From Vreelandella maris (lineage in GTDB: Bacteria; Pseudomonadota; Gammaproteobacteria; Pseudomonadales; Halomonadaceae), in assembly GCF_013371085.1 (NCBI RefSeq), contig NZ_JABWCV010000006.1, positions 1 to 64,000 on the forward strand: a stretch of DNA of 64,000 bases, in the 5' to 3' direction. Under the pieces are notes generated by a model. It was not told the origin of the DNA, made no database searches, and worked only from the letters and a program-made list of their open reading frames with translations. This document shows positions 37,590 through 45,643 of the stretch, piece after piece. Position 1 is the first letter of the stretch, and every line of letters starts with the position of its first letter. Position numbers and translations under genes: made by a program.

Positions 37590-38676
37590 CGGGGCTCCTT
37601 GGGCTGGCAGTTGAAGCGGCATGCGCCAGCAATGCATCCAGTTTGGCGATAACGTCGTCGGCTTTTATCAGCATCATGGCGCTTGGGTGGCGCACCCGTT
37701 GGCCCCAACTCACTTCGTCTACTGACTTATGCAGATAGGTGCGAACCGCCTGAGGGTAGGCGTTGACCGCAAAGTCGCGCCATAAATAGGGAGCGGCCCG
37801 CTGGGGGTTGGTCGATGCGTACAGGCCCAGTGCAGGGGTTCCCATCGCATTAGCCATATGAATAGGCCCGGTATCCGGCGCGATCACCGCTTGAGCGTGA
37901 TCAATCAGGGCCAACACCCCTTTCAGGGAGGTGCCGCCAATGGCGTTAATCACACTACCCGGCTGGCAAAGCGCTTCGATTTGATCGCCGATTTCCCGCT
38001 CCAGGGCACTGCCGCCACCGGTCAGCACGCTTTTGAGACCGTACTGCACCCAGGCATGCTCAATGACGCTGGCATAGCCCTCCACTGACCAGTTGCGAAA
38101 GTTGCGCAGGCGCACGTTGCTGCAAGGGTTGATCACTAGGTAAGGCGCCTCACCACTGATAACCTGTGCTTCATTGCGTGCGGTGTCGGTGACCGGCAGA
38201 TTCCACTCTAACCGTTCATCCTCTACCCCCAGCACCCGGGCGAAGTCCATGAATGACTCCAATACATGGGCATTAGGGTGCGGCGCAAGCTGATGCTGGG
38301 TGAACCAGTGCTGAGCATCTTTGGCGCGCGCCTTGTCATAGCCCACACGCACCTTGGCTTTAAGCCCAAGGGACAGCACGCTGGCACGAATGGCCTGCTG
38401 CATATGCAGCAGTACATCGAAGCGCGTATCGGCGAGCTGTCGCCAAAGCGCACGCATTCCGGCAATACCGGTCGCTTTGTCGTAAACAACGAACTCGACC
38501 CCGGAAAGCCCCGCCAGTAGACTGTGCTCCCCCTTGCCGATAATCCAGGTAATGCGCGCATCGGGCCACTGGCGCTGCAACGCCCGCACCGTGGGCACGA
38601 GATTGCACACATCTCCTAGGGCGGAGAGGCGCAAAATGGCAATGTGGTTAGGCTGAACAGGCAGAGAGGGCTTCAT
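37579..38676 (-). CDS. GT9-family LPS heptosyltransferase
   Basis: A 365-residue member of glycosyltransferase family 9. N-terminal [23 protein letters not shown] is the typical first strand-loop; the ADP-heptose-binding half shows [16 protein letters not shown] and [22 protein letters not shown]. It adds a heptose to the LPS core; whether it is heptosyltransferase I or a later one cannot be decided by motif, but as waaF is separate at 47.3 kb it may be the WaaC-type. The ATG at 38676 overlaps the ATG of the divergent kdkA in the shared bases CATG. Confidence 0.85.
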   Translation of the reverse strand: MKPSLPVQPNHIAILRLSALGDVCNLVPTVRALQRQWPDARITWIIGKGEHSLLAGLSGVEFVVYDKATGIAGMRALWRQLADTRFDVLLHMQQAIRASVLSLGLKAKVRVGYDKARAKDAQHWFTQHQLAPHPNAHVLESFMDFARVLGVEDERLEWNLPVTDTARNEAQVISGEAPYLVINPCSNVRLRNFRNWSVEGYASVIEHAWVQYGLKSVLTGGGSALEREIGDQIEALCQPGSVINAIGGTSLKGVLALIDHAQAVIAPDTGPIHMANAMGTPALGLYASTNPQRAAPYLWRDFAVNAYPQAVRTYLHKSVDEVSWGQRVRHPSAMMLIKADDVIAKLDALLAHAASTASPRSPDED

Positions 38677-39382
38677 GCGCTTAGCGGCACTCCGGCAGAA
38701 AAATGGGCTGATTTTACATGATGTAGACAGTTTATGTGACGCGCCGGGAACACACCAAATGGATCCTGCTCTGTTCACTGCTGAATACTGGCGTGAACAG
38801 GGATTAATAGTGGGTGAAGCCCCAGGCCGGGGCAGCAGTCTGTTTTTACAGGTAACACCGACCGAACAGTGGGTGTTAAGGCCCTATCGCCGGGGAGGCA
38901 TGGCAGCCAAGCTCAGTGAAAAACGCTACTTATGGACCGGCGCTGAGCGCACTCGAGCATTTCTAGAATTGCGTTTAACGGCCGCGCTTTTCGAGCAGGG
39001 CCTGCCGGTGCCCCGTCCTGTAGCAGGCTGCGTTACCCGCTACGGGCTTACGTATGAAGCCGCGTTGATCACCGTGCGTATTGCCGGTGCAAAAGCGTTG
39101 GCCGAGCTGTTGGTCAACGATCAAGCCGATGAAGCGCTGTTACACCGCGTCGGCGTTATGATTCGCCGCTTTCACCAAGCAGGGCTAGATCATGTTGACC
39201 TGAATGCGCGCAATATTCTCGTCGATCCCAGCGGAGCGCCATGGTTGATTGACCTTGATCGTTGCCGACTGCGTAGGGCAGGAAAATGGCGGGCAGGTAA
39301 CCTGAGCAGGCTGGAGTGTTCCATCAAGAAGTTCACTGAAGCGCCGCTTATGCCAACCATTTATAATGGGTACTGCAGCTAA
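38675..39382 (+). CDS. kdkA: Kdo kinase
   Basis: Phosphorylates the 4-position of Kdo in LPS. 235 residues, close to H. influenzae KdkA (241). Matching segments are FTAEYWREQGLIVGEAPGRGSSLFLQ, LRPYRRGGMAAKLSEKRYLWTG, GLPVPRPVA, the catalytic DHVDLNARNILVD and the metal loop WLIDLDRCRLR. It is a soluble kinase-fold protein of the WaaP/KdkA family. The proposed ATG at 38675 (AGAGAGGG 4 bases upstream) overlaps the divergent GT9 start; an in-frame ATG at 38759 would remove 28 residues of the family N-terminus. Confidence 0.9.
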   Translation: MRLAALRQKNGLILHDVDSLCDAPGTHQMDPALFTAEYWREQGLIVGEAPGRGSSLFLQVTPTEQWVLRPYRRGGMAAKLSEKRYLWTGAERTRAFLELRLTAALFEQGLPVPRPVAGCVTRYGLTYEAALITVRIAGAKALAELLVNDQADEALLHRVGVMIRRFHQAGLDHVDLNARNILVDPSGAPWLIDLDRCRLRRAGKWRAGNLSRLECSIKKFTEAPLMPTIYNGYCS

Positions 39383-39420
39383 GTTCCTGCAGGTGCTTGC
39401 AATTTTTGCTTTTATTATAG

Positions 39421-40701
39421 CTAATTGCCGGGCGTAGTGATGGCAGTCAAAAGCCCTCGCTGACAGGCACGATAGCTTCCCCACAACACCGCAAGCCAAA
39501 TGGTATAAATCATGACTCCGCTATTATGGGTTAAAAACGCCTGAGAGAGACCGAAATCGATATAAGTAACGGGCAGCAACGCCCCTGCTACTGCCAATGA
39601 CCTAAGTACTAAATTAGGAGCGTGCAGCTGCTGCATGAAAAGACGTAAAGGGAGTAAATAGAGCACCAATAAGGCAAGTAGGCCCAAAGCGCCCCTCTTA
39701 GCGGTAGTATCAACAAATTCATTATGCGCATGTTCATATTGCACAACGCCTGGATCAATTACCCCAGCTTCTGCAAGCGACTGCATCCGCTGTTGATAAC
39801 CATTATGGCCCCAACCTAGGATAGGTTTATCCATTATTAGATGAGAAGCACCTTTCCACATCTCAAAACGAGCTCCCACTGAGGAAGTTCGGCTCTCGCC
39901 GGTCACGTAGCGCTCGATATCATCTACCGCCTGGTGAACGCGTTGTTGAACACCGAGTTGCGGCACTGAATAGATGCATAGCGCCCCAACCATAATTACC
40001 GCTAAGGCGCCAATTTTCAAAGGAGTAGCCAAATCACGACCATAGGCTCGATAAAGCACCCACAGCACAATAGGTAATCCTACCCACCCACCACGGCTGC
40101 CGGAAAATAGTGACCCTAGGACACCGCCTATGGCACCTAGTCCAAGTAACAGCAGCCAGCGCTTGGGATGGTTATGTGAAACTGCCCATCCCATACCCGC
40201 CAAGCAAAGAATGCCCGTAAGCATACTAATATTGCCAAACTGAATAACATGTGTATATCCACCTGCACGCTCAACACCAACGACCAACTTTTGCCAAGCA
40301 CCCCAACCACCGACCGCTATTCCCCCCAGCGCTAATCCACTCCATAGCCAGGCAAGCCGCGGTGGATAAGCCAATATTAAAGCCAAAACAGGAATCGCTA
40401 ATAAAAACCTTAATGGCTTGTCAGCGCCTCGAAGCCCCTGTCCATCACTCCAAGCTTCAAGTAACCCCACAACAGCAAAAAAAAATAAAGCACTAGCGAC
40501 CAGCCAGTCACGACGATCAAACCTTGTCTTAGCACTGGTAAAGGGGAGCGCAATACTACCTAACAGCAACAGTACGGCTCCTATTGAATACCCTGAAGGT
40601 ATAATTAGCGCCACGGCGCCTAACAACAGCACAGCGAAAGAGGTGTACCCGCGCAATAGCGAAAACTGAGAAGGAATAAAAGTAAGCGGTGATTGATTCA
40701 T
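39421..40701 (-). CDS. O-antigen ligase / polymerase family membrane protein
   Basis: A 426-residue polytopic membrane protein with about 10-12 spans and one long periplasmic loop (about residues 215-300). The loop contains RFEMWKGASHLIMDKPILGWGHNGY and HAHNEFVDTTAKRG, the Wzy_C/WaaL signature including the catalytic-type His. WaaL joins O-antigen to the lipid A core; Wzy polymerases look alike. Location in the LPS core cluster favours a ligase. The start is ATG 40701, after CGGA; a TTG one codon earlier is in frame. A 148-bp AT-rich gap separates it from the next gene. Confidence 0.82.
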   Translation of the reverse strand: MNQSPLTFIPSQFSLLRGYTSFAVLLLGAVALIIPSGYSIGAVLLLLGSIALPFTSAKTRFDRRDWLVASALFFFAVVGLLEAWSDGQGLRGADKPLRFLLAIPVLALILAYPPRLAWLWSGLALGGIAVGGWGAWQKLVVGVERAGGYTHVIQFGNISMLTGILCLAGMGWAVSHNHPKRWLLLLGLGAIGGVLGSLFSGSRGGWVGLPIVLWVLYRAYGRDLATPLKIGALAVIMVGALCIYSVPQLGVQQRVHQAVDDIERYVTGESRTSSVGARFEMWKGASHLIMDKPILGWGHNGYQQRMQSLAEAGVIDPGVVQYEHAHNEFVDTTAKRGALGLLALLVLYLLPLRLFMQQLHAPNLVLRSLAVAGALLPVTYIDFGLSQAFLTHNSGVMIYTIWLAVLWGSYRACQRGLLTAITTPGN

Positions 40702-40849
40702 CAATATGTCCGTTTGGGCACGGGGCGGTGAAAAGCTGCTATTCTGACAGACTATTTAGAGCTTGGCAGCCAATCCCTTCCCAGCGTTTAAAATACCAGA
40801 GGCAAAAAGTATAAGCCTGCGACAAGCAACTGCCTTTAAAATTCATTCA

Positions 40850-41842
40850 TTACTTTACCAGCATTTGTTCTGACGGCGCCAACTGCCCTGTTTTCTCAAA
40901 ATATTTTTGCATCACTAACAAACCAACAAGGTGCTCTTGTTTTTTATTTAAAAAAGGCTTCACATAATTATTAGCATTTTCAATAATATTCTTTGCTTCA
41001 TTAGGATGCTGATGATAATAAATTAATTTTTCTTCTAAATCTGAGTAATCATCAGCAAGCTCAACATAATGAAAATTTGGCTTAAGTGTTCCTTCCATGA
41101 ACCAAGTTTCATATTTAGGTCTAGTCATAAAGCATAATGAATTAGAGGCCATAATCCACTTTAAATTCGTTGCCACATCATTACCTTCAATGCTCAGTAT
41201 AAACTTATAGTTCAACTGTTCATTGACGCTCATATAGGAACGCCCCCATGGTTTTCCCTGAGCATTTTTACGACTGTCACCCACATTACACAGGGGGTGA
41301 TGGTAATATTTTTCTACGAAGGCTTGTCGATGTGGCTGATGACAAGCACCACGCCACACTAACTGATTTTTTTTCTCATCAAAATTAAGCGTATCATTCA
41401 CAAAGAAATAATGTCTTACTCGATTTAGCTTTAGTAGCACCGACTGCTGATTATCCGGGCTAATCGGGCGACTTTTTACAAACGTAGGTTCTTCGGGTAT
41501 TGTACGAATATCACCCGGCCAGAAATGGAATTTTAAAGGTTTCTCAAAACGCGATAAATAGCACTTCATATCAATATAGTAAGACCAACTTTTCTGTTTT
41601 GAAAAACCACCTACGTTTAGTGCTTGGTCATTCAGCTTTAACGGCTTAGAAAGCTGGTTATAGTAATTTACTCGGCTTTCAATATAAGATTTTTCACTTC
41701 CTAACGGTAACCTCTCAAAGGCAGTGAGATATTTTTTCCGTTCGAAGAAATAATATTGCCGGGGTAAGCCTATTTCCAAGACACCCTTGCTATAAAATAG
41801 AAATTTATGGTAATTAGCTTTCAAGCGTTCGATCAAGGTCAT
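40850..41842 (-). CDS. GT90-family LPS glycosyltransferase (LpsA-like)
   Basis: A 330-residue protein with the Glyco_transf_90 (lipopolysaccharide-modifying, LpsA/CAP10-like) signature. KFILSIEGNDVATNLKWIMASNSLCFM is the core motif; LVWRGACHQPHRQAFVEKY upstream and LVGLLVMQKYFEKTGQ downstream fit the family. It probably transfers one sugar to the LPS core; donor and acceptor unknown. It is strikingly richer in A+T and lysine/asparagine than its flanks, a sign of transfer. It follows the GT4 gene by 31 bp on the minus strand. Confidence 0.82.
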   Translation of the reverse strand: MTLIERLKANYHKFLFYSKGVLEIGLPRQYYFFERKKYLTAFERLPLGSEKSYIESRVNYYNQLSKPLKLNDQALNVGGFSKQKSWSYYIDMKCYLSRFEKPLKFHFWPGDIRTIPEEPTFVKSRPISPDNQQSVLLKLNRVRHYFFVNDTLNFDEKKNQLVWRGACHQPHRQAFVEKYYHHPLCNVGDSRKNAQGKPWGRSYMSVNEQLNYKFILSIEGNDVATNLKWIMASNSLCFMTRPKYETWFMEGTLKPNFHYVELADDYSDLEEKLIYYHQHPNEAKNIIENANNYVKPFLNKKQEHLVGLLVMQKYFEKTGQLAPSEQMLVK

Positions 41843-41873
41843 AAAACCAAGCCAGTAATATTACAAATAAGTG

Positions 41874-42902
41874 TTATGTAGTACGATATAGAAAAAGATA
41901 AGCTTCCATCATCGCATCAGGAGAAAACCTCTCTAATTGCTTAAAAGCATTAATTGACAATGTACTTCGAAGCTGTTCATTGTTTATTAATGCTTCAAGG
42001 CCTTCAACTAGCTTCTCAGAGTTATTGGGCGGCACTAGAATGCCAGTTTTTTTATGCTTGACAATATCGGGAATACCACCAACATCACTGGCAATAATAG
42101 GGACTTTAGCATTCATTACATCTAGAAGTACCGATCCTAGCCCTTCATTTCGCGAAGGAAATGCAAAAAGGTCTAACATTGGCAGATAGTCACCAATATT
42201 AGGCTTGAAGCCCATCCAAAGGACATTGCTTAACGAGGCACTCTCCTGACGTAGAATTTGCTCGTCCTCCCCTCTTCCAAAAAATACAAACAATACTTCT
42301 GGCCGTGTAACCTGGAATTGACGAGCTGCCTCTAATAACACTCGCTGTCCTTTATGGCGATCCACCAGAGCACCAACATGGCCGACGATAAAACGCTCGG
42401 AATAACCATCACGTAGCTCCTTTACGACGTTTGGATTCGGTGAAACGGGCGTGAAGGCGCTTGGAATAATGGGAATTTTTTGAAAAGTTAATGTACTTAT
42501 TTCCTGCGCTATGGCACTCGATATAGCGACGCAGTAGTGAGCATTACGATAAAAAGCCTTATTACTTAGTTTAGGCTTAATAGGGGTATCGACGCGGCGA
42601 GTAATAATATATGGCGTTTGGAACAGCTTTCTATGTAGCCATGCCCAATGAACTGCTTTTGCCTCATGTGCATGCACGACATCGGCTTTACCTGCATGCC
42701 AATGCCCTGCTAATTGATGCCTAGCGTTAGTAAATTTTAAATCTGGAGTACCTGCTAACTCATCGCGTAAAGGGGACGACGGCTTGCAGACCAGCGTCTG
42801 GCGCTCTATTCCATCCGCACCAGCTAATGCTTGGATCAATAGGATGGTTTGACGCTCTCCCCCGCGGAATCCTCTAGCCAGATTGACATGAATGATGTGC
42901 AA
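41874..42902 (-). CDS. GT4-family LPS core glycosyltransferase
   Basis: A 342-residue GT-B fold transferase. The N-terminus HIIHVNLARGFRGGERQTILLIQAL and HAHEAKAVHWAW are the acceptor-domain pattern. The donor domain has IVGHVGALVDRHKGQRVLLEA and FPSRNEGLGSVLLDVMNAKVPIIASDVGGIPDI, with the EX7E-type motif modified to E-x7-D. The initiation codon is TTG at 42902, with GAGG 5 bases before it and no nearby ATG. Sugar specificity unknown. It reads divergently from the GT2 gene across 82 bp, so a shared promoter region lies there. Confidence 0.85.
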   Translation of the reverse strand: MHIIHVNLARGFRGGERQTILLIQALAGADGIERQTLVCKPSSPLRDELAGTPDLKFTNARHQLAGHWHAGKADVVHAHEAKAVHWAWLHRKLFQTPYIITRRVDTPIKPKLSNKAFYRNAHYCVAISSAIAQEISTLTFQKIPIIPSAFTPVSPNPNVVKELRDGYSERFIVGHVGALVDRHKGQRVLLEAARQFQVTRPEVLFVFFGRGEDEQILRQESASLSNVLWMGFKPNIGDYLPMLDLFAFPSRNEGLGSVLLDVMNAKVPIIASDVGGIPDIVKHKKTGILVPPNNSEKLVEGLEALINNEQLRSTLSINAFKQLERFSPDAMMEAYLFLYRTT

Positions 42903-42984
42903 AAACGCCTCACTGGGGATACGGTGACTGTAAAGCCGCTATAATAGCATTCGCTACCCACTTTCTAACAGGATCGAAACATTT

Positions 42985-43737
42985 ATGCCCGCTGGCGTTA
43001 GCGTTGTTATCATCACTCGAAATGCTGCCTCAACTTTACAAAATACGCTGGATGCTGTGCAGTGTTTTGAAAACGTAGTGATTTACGATAACGGTTCAAG
43101 CGACGATACCTTCCGCATTGCGGCGAGTTATCCGAACGTTTCACTACATCAAGGTGATTTTATTGGCTTCGGGCCCACTAAACGTCACGCCGTTTCGCTA
43201 GCCAAGCATGATTGGATACTCTCCCTTGATGCCGACGAAGCACCTTCCCCAGAACTCATCGAATCAATCACAACGTGGGTTAACAACGCCTCACCTAGCG
43301 ATCTGGGGGAAATATTGCGTGAGAATTGGATGATGGGTCAGCCAGTCCACTACTCTGGATGGGGAAATGACTGGTTAATTCGACTCTTCGATCGTCGCAG
43401 TCATAATTTCAATAATGCCATGGTTCACGAAGCAATATCAGTGAACAGCATTAGCCGCGTACAACGCTTATCGGGTACTATTAAGCATACAGCCGTGACA
43501 GATTTGTCACAGTTTCTAGAAAAAATTAATCGTTATTCAAACATTCGCGCTGAATCTGGAAAACTGAAGCATTACTCAGTATTAGCCATTTTTTTCAAAG
43601 CAATCTTCGCCTTTCTACGAACTTATTTTCTACAGCAGGGCTGGCGCGATGGCTGGAGAGGATTAGTAATAGCAGTTTCGAATGCTAATGGTGTGTTTTG
43701 GAAATATATGAAAAATTTCTTGAAGACCGAACATTAA
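42985..43737 (+). CDS. GT2-family LPS core glycosyltransferase (WaaE/KdtX-like)
   Basis: A 250-residue inverting GT-A enzyme. It shows VSVVIITRNAASTLQNTLDAV at the N-terminus, the nucleotide-binding IYDNGSSDDT, and the metal-binding ILSLDADEAPSPELI. The FLRTYFLQQGWRDGWRGLVIA tail is typical of the WaaE/KdtX/LgtF group that adds glucose to the inner-core heptose. The specific linkage is not shown by sequence. First gene of the plus-strand series in the AT-rich insert. Confidence 0.85.
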   Translation: MPAGVSVVIITRNAASTLQNTLDAVQCFENVVIYDNGSSDDTFRIAASYPNVSLHQGDFIGFGPTKRHAVSLAKHDWILSLDADEAPSPELIESITTWVNNASPSDLGEILRENWMMGQPVHYSGWGNDWLIRLFDRRSHNFNNAMVHEAISVNSISRVQRLSGTIKHTAVTDLSQFLEKINRYSNIRAESGKLKHYSVLAIFFKAIFAFLRTYFLQQGWRDGWRGLVIAVSNANGVFWKYMKNFLKTEH

Positions 43738-43769
43738 ATTTCAAATAACTTTTGACAATAGGTTCTATC

Positions 43770-44945
43770 ATGGAAGACGTGCGAACGGCAGTTATTGCCA
43801 TCCGTAACTTGAACAAGACAACTGGCGCTGCAAGAATCGCTCTGCAACAAATTTCAATTTTAAAAAACTTGGGATATCACGTAACCATCATATGTGAAAA
43901 AATTAATAAAGAAACAACTGCTCCCCTTGGTGTGGATTTAAAGATTATTAAAAAAATCCCACTAAGTAGTTACATAAGACGACTCTGGTTTAGCAAGCGT
44001 GCTAATGCTTGGTGTCAAAACAATAAGCCCTCTCTTATTATCAGTCATGGCGATATGGAAAATGCAAACATAATTTTTATGCATAACTGTGTGGATCTAG
44101 CACAAGAAATAATTTATCCAAAATCGACTCAACAACAAAAAAGCGTTTCAAAAATACATAATAAAGTTCTAAGAAAAGGTAACTATCAGCATGTTGTTGC
44201 CAACTCTCAGTTAATGGCTAATGATTTAACTACTCGTTACGATATTCCGGCTCAAAAAATAAGCATCTCTTATCCTGGTTTTGACGCACATCAATTTAAT
44301 GCCTTCAAAAAATCAATATTTAGACAGAAGAAGCGAGATGAGCTTGGCATTAAACAAGAAGAAAAGCTCATCGGCTTAATCACCTCGGGTGATTTCAAAA
44401 AAAGAAACTTAGATTTTTTCATTGAAATTTCGAGAGATTTGGTAAACACAACCAATGTTTTATATCGTTTTTTAGTAATAGGACAGGGAGAGATAGAAGC
44501 CTATAAAGAAAAAGCAGTAAGACTAGGCATAGATCAATATTTTATATGGAAAAAAGCGGTTCCTGAGGTAGAGCATTACTACGCTGCTTTAGATCTCTTT
44601 GTTTTGCCTGCACATATCGAAGAGTTTGGTTGTGCTATATTAGAAGCGATGGCATGCTCTACATTGACCCTGATGTCCGAGCGTGTTGGTGCTGGTGAGC
44701 TACTCAAGGGCGAGTTAAGGAATTTAATTGTAAAGGGTTATCTTTCAGAGCAGTGGGCGAAAAAAATTGAGAGTCTCATGCTTAAAGATAATGCACTTAT
44801 AAACAACCAGCTTGTCGAGACAGCTAGCCATTACACCTATGAATATCAATATCAAGCGCTGAAAGCCTTAATTTCAGATCACCTCAATGTGAATATCAAG
44901 GATGATATATGTTCGTTTCATTCAGAGAAATCAAAAAACAAATAA
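43770..44945 (+). CDS. GT4-family glycosyltransferase
   Basis: A 391-residue GT-B protein, very Lys/Ile/Asn-rich. The donor half contains LIGLITSGDFKKRNLDFFIEIS and LFVLPAHIEEFGCAILEAMACSTLTLMS with EX7E (EEFGCAILE). The acceptor half begins VIAIRNLNKTTGAARIALQQI. ATG at 43770 is taken; TTG at 43752 is in frame upstream. Its last 37 bases overlap the YrbL-like gene, so the two are coupled. Base composition marks it as foreign relative to the rest of the window. Presumably adds a sugar to the LPS core. Confidence 0.82.
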   Translation: MEDVRTAVIAIRNLNKTTGAARIALQQISILKNLGYHVTIICEKINKETTAPLGVDLKIIKKIPLSSYIRRLWFSKRANAWCQNNKPSLIISHGDMENANIIFMHNCVDLAQEIIYPKSTQQQKSVSKIHNKVLRKGNYQHVVANSQLMANDLTTRYDIPAQKISISYPGFDAHQFNAFKKSIFRQKKRDELGIKQEEKLIGLITSGDFKKRNLDFFIEISRDLVNTTNVLYRFLVIGQGEIEAYKEKAVRLGIDQYFIWKKAVPEVEHYYAALDLFVLPAHIEEFGCAILEAMACSTLTLMSERVGAGELLKGELRNLIVKGYLSEQWAKKIESLMLKDNALINNQLVETASHYTYEYQYQALKALISDHLNVNIKDDICSFHSEKSKNK

Positions 44946-45613
44946 AAAATAGCAATGAAATTATTTTAAGTGACAATAATATTTTGTCCTATGGATCAAA
45001 TCGAATTTGTTATTTAGATGAATCCAACCCGTCAACATTAATAAAAATTGCTCGGCACCCAGAAAGGTGGAAAAAAGATCATCGGCAGAGCTTTTCAGAG
45101 TGGTATGTATCAAAAACTGTTGAGCCTAAGAATACCGAATGCTGCATTAGCCTCTGTCAAAGTTGGGTACGAACTAATAAAGGACCTGGCTTAGTTGTCG
45201 AAAGAATTGTTGATGACCAAGGTCAGTCCACTACTTTGCGTAAGCTTTTATTTAGAAAAGAGCTCACCGTTGAGTATGCATTACTTTTAGTAGAAAAAAT
45301 TGTTTATAAGTTCTCCACTACTGGTATTCCTGCCTCTGACTTTAATATAGATAACTTTGTTATAGAGGGGGATCGTACTAATAATAAACTGATTATGATT
45401 GATGGTTTCTCTCCTAAAAAACTAAACCTAAAAACGCGTTTACTTTTACAGAGCAAAGTATTGTCGAATTATTATACCAAGCGAAAGTGGCGGAAAACAA
45501 AATCAAGATTTACCGACTGTGCACAAAAAGTTTATGCTGGAGATTATAATTTTGCCGCAGCCATGCCTCTGAGTGATACCTCAAACAGTGAGGGTCTCAA
45601 AGCTAATCAATGA
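44909..45613 (+). CDS. YrbL-like kinase-fold protein in the LPS cluster
   Basis: A 234-residue protein resembling the YrbL (PhoP regulatory network) family. LSYGSNRICYLDESNPSTLIKIAR is the glycine-rich start with the invariant-Lys region, RQSFSEWYVSKTVEP follows, then SDFNIDNFVIEGD and KLIMIDGF. The last two match in position the catalytic loop (Asp...Asn) and metal loop (Asp-x-Phe/Gly) of the kinase fold. In this setting it may phosphorylate an LPS core sugar or be a relic of the cassette; neither is demonstrated. AAGGA precedes the ATG inside the GT4 gene. A+T-rich. No membrane span. Confidence 0.68.
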   Translation: MFVSFREIKKQIKNSNEIILSDNNILSYGSNRICYLDESNPSTLIKIARHPERWKKDHRQSFSEWYVSKTVEPKNTECCISLCQSWVRTNKGPGLVVERIVDDQGQSTTLRKLLFRKELTVEYALLLVEKIVYKFSTTGIPASDFNIDNFVIEGDRTNNKLIMIDGFSPKKLNLKTRLLLQSKVLSNYYTKRKWRKTKSRFTDCAQKVYAGDYNFAAAMPLSDTSNSEGLKANQ

Positions 45614-45643
45614 AATGAATTTGCCTGAAAAAGTAGGTCACCC

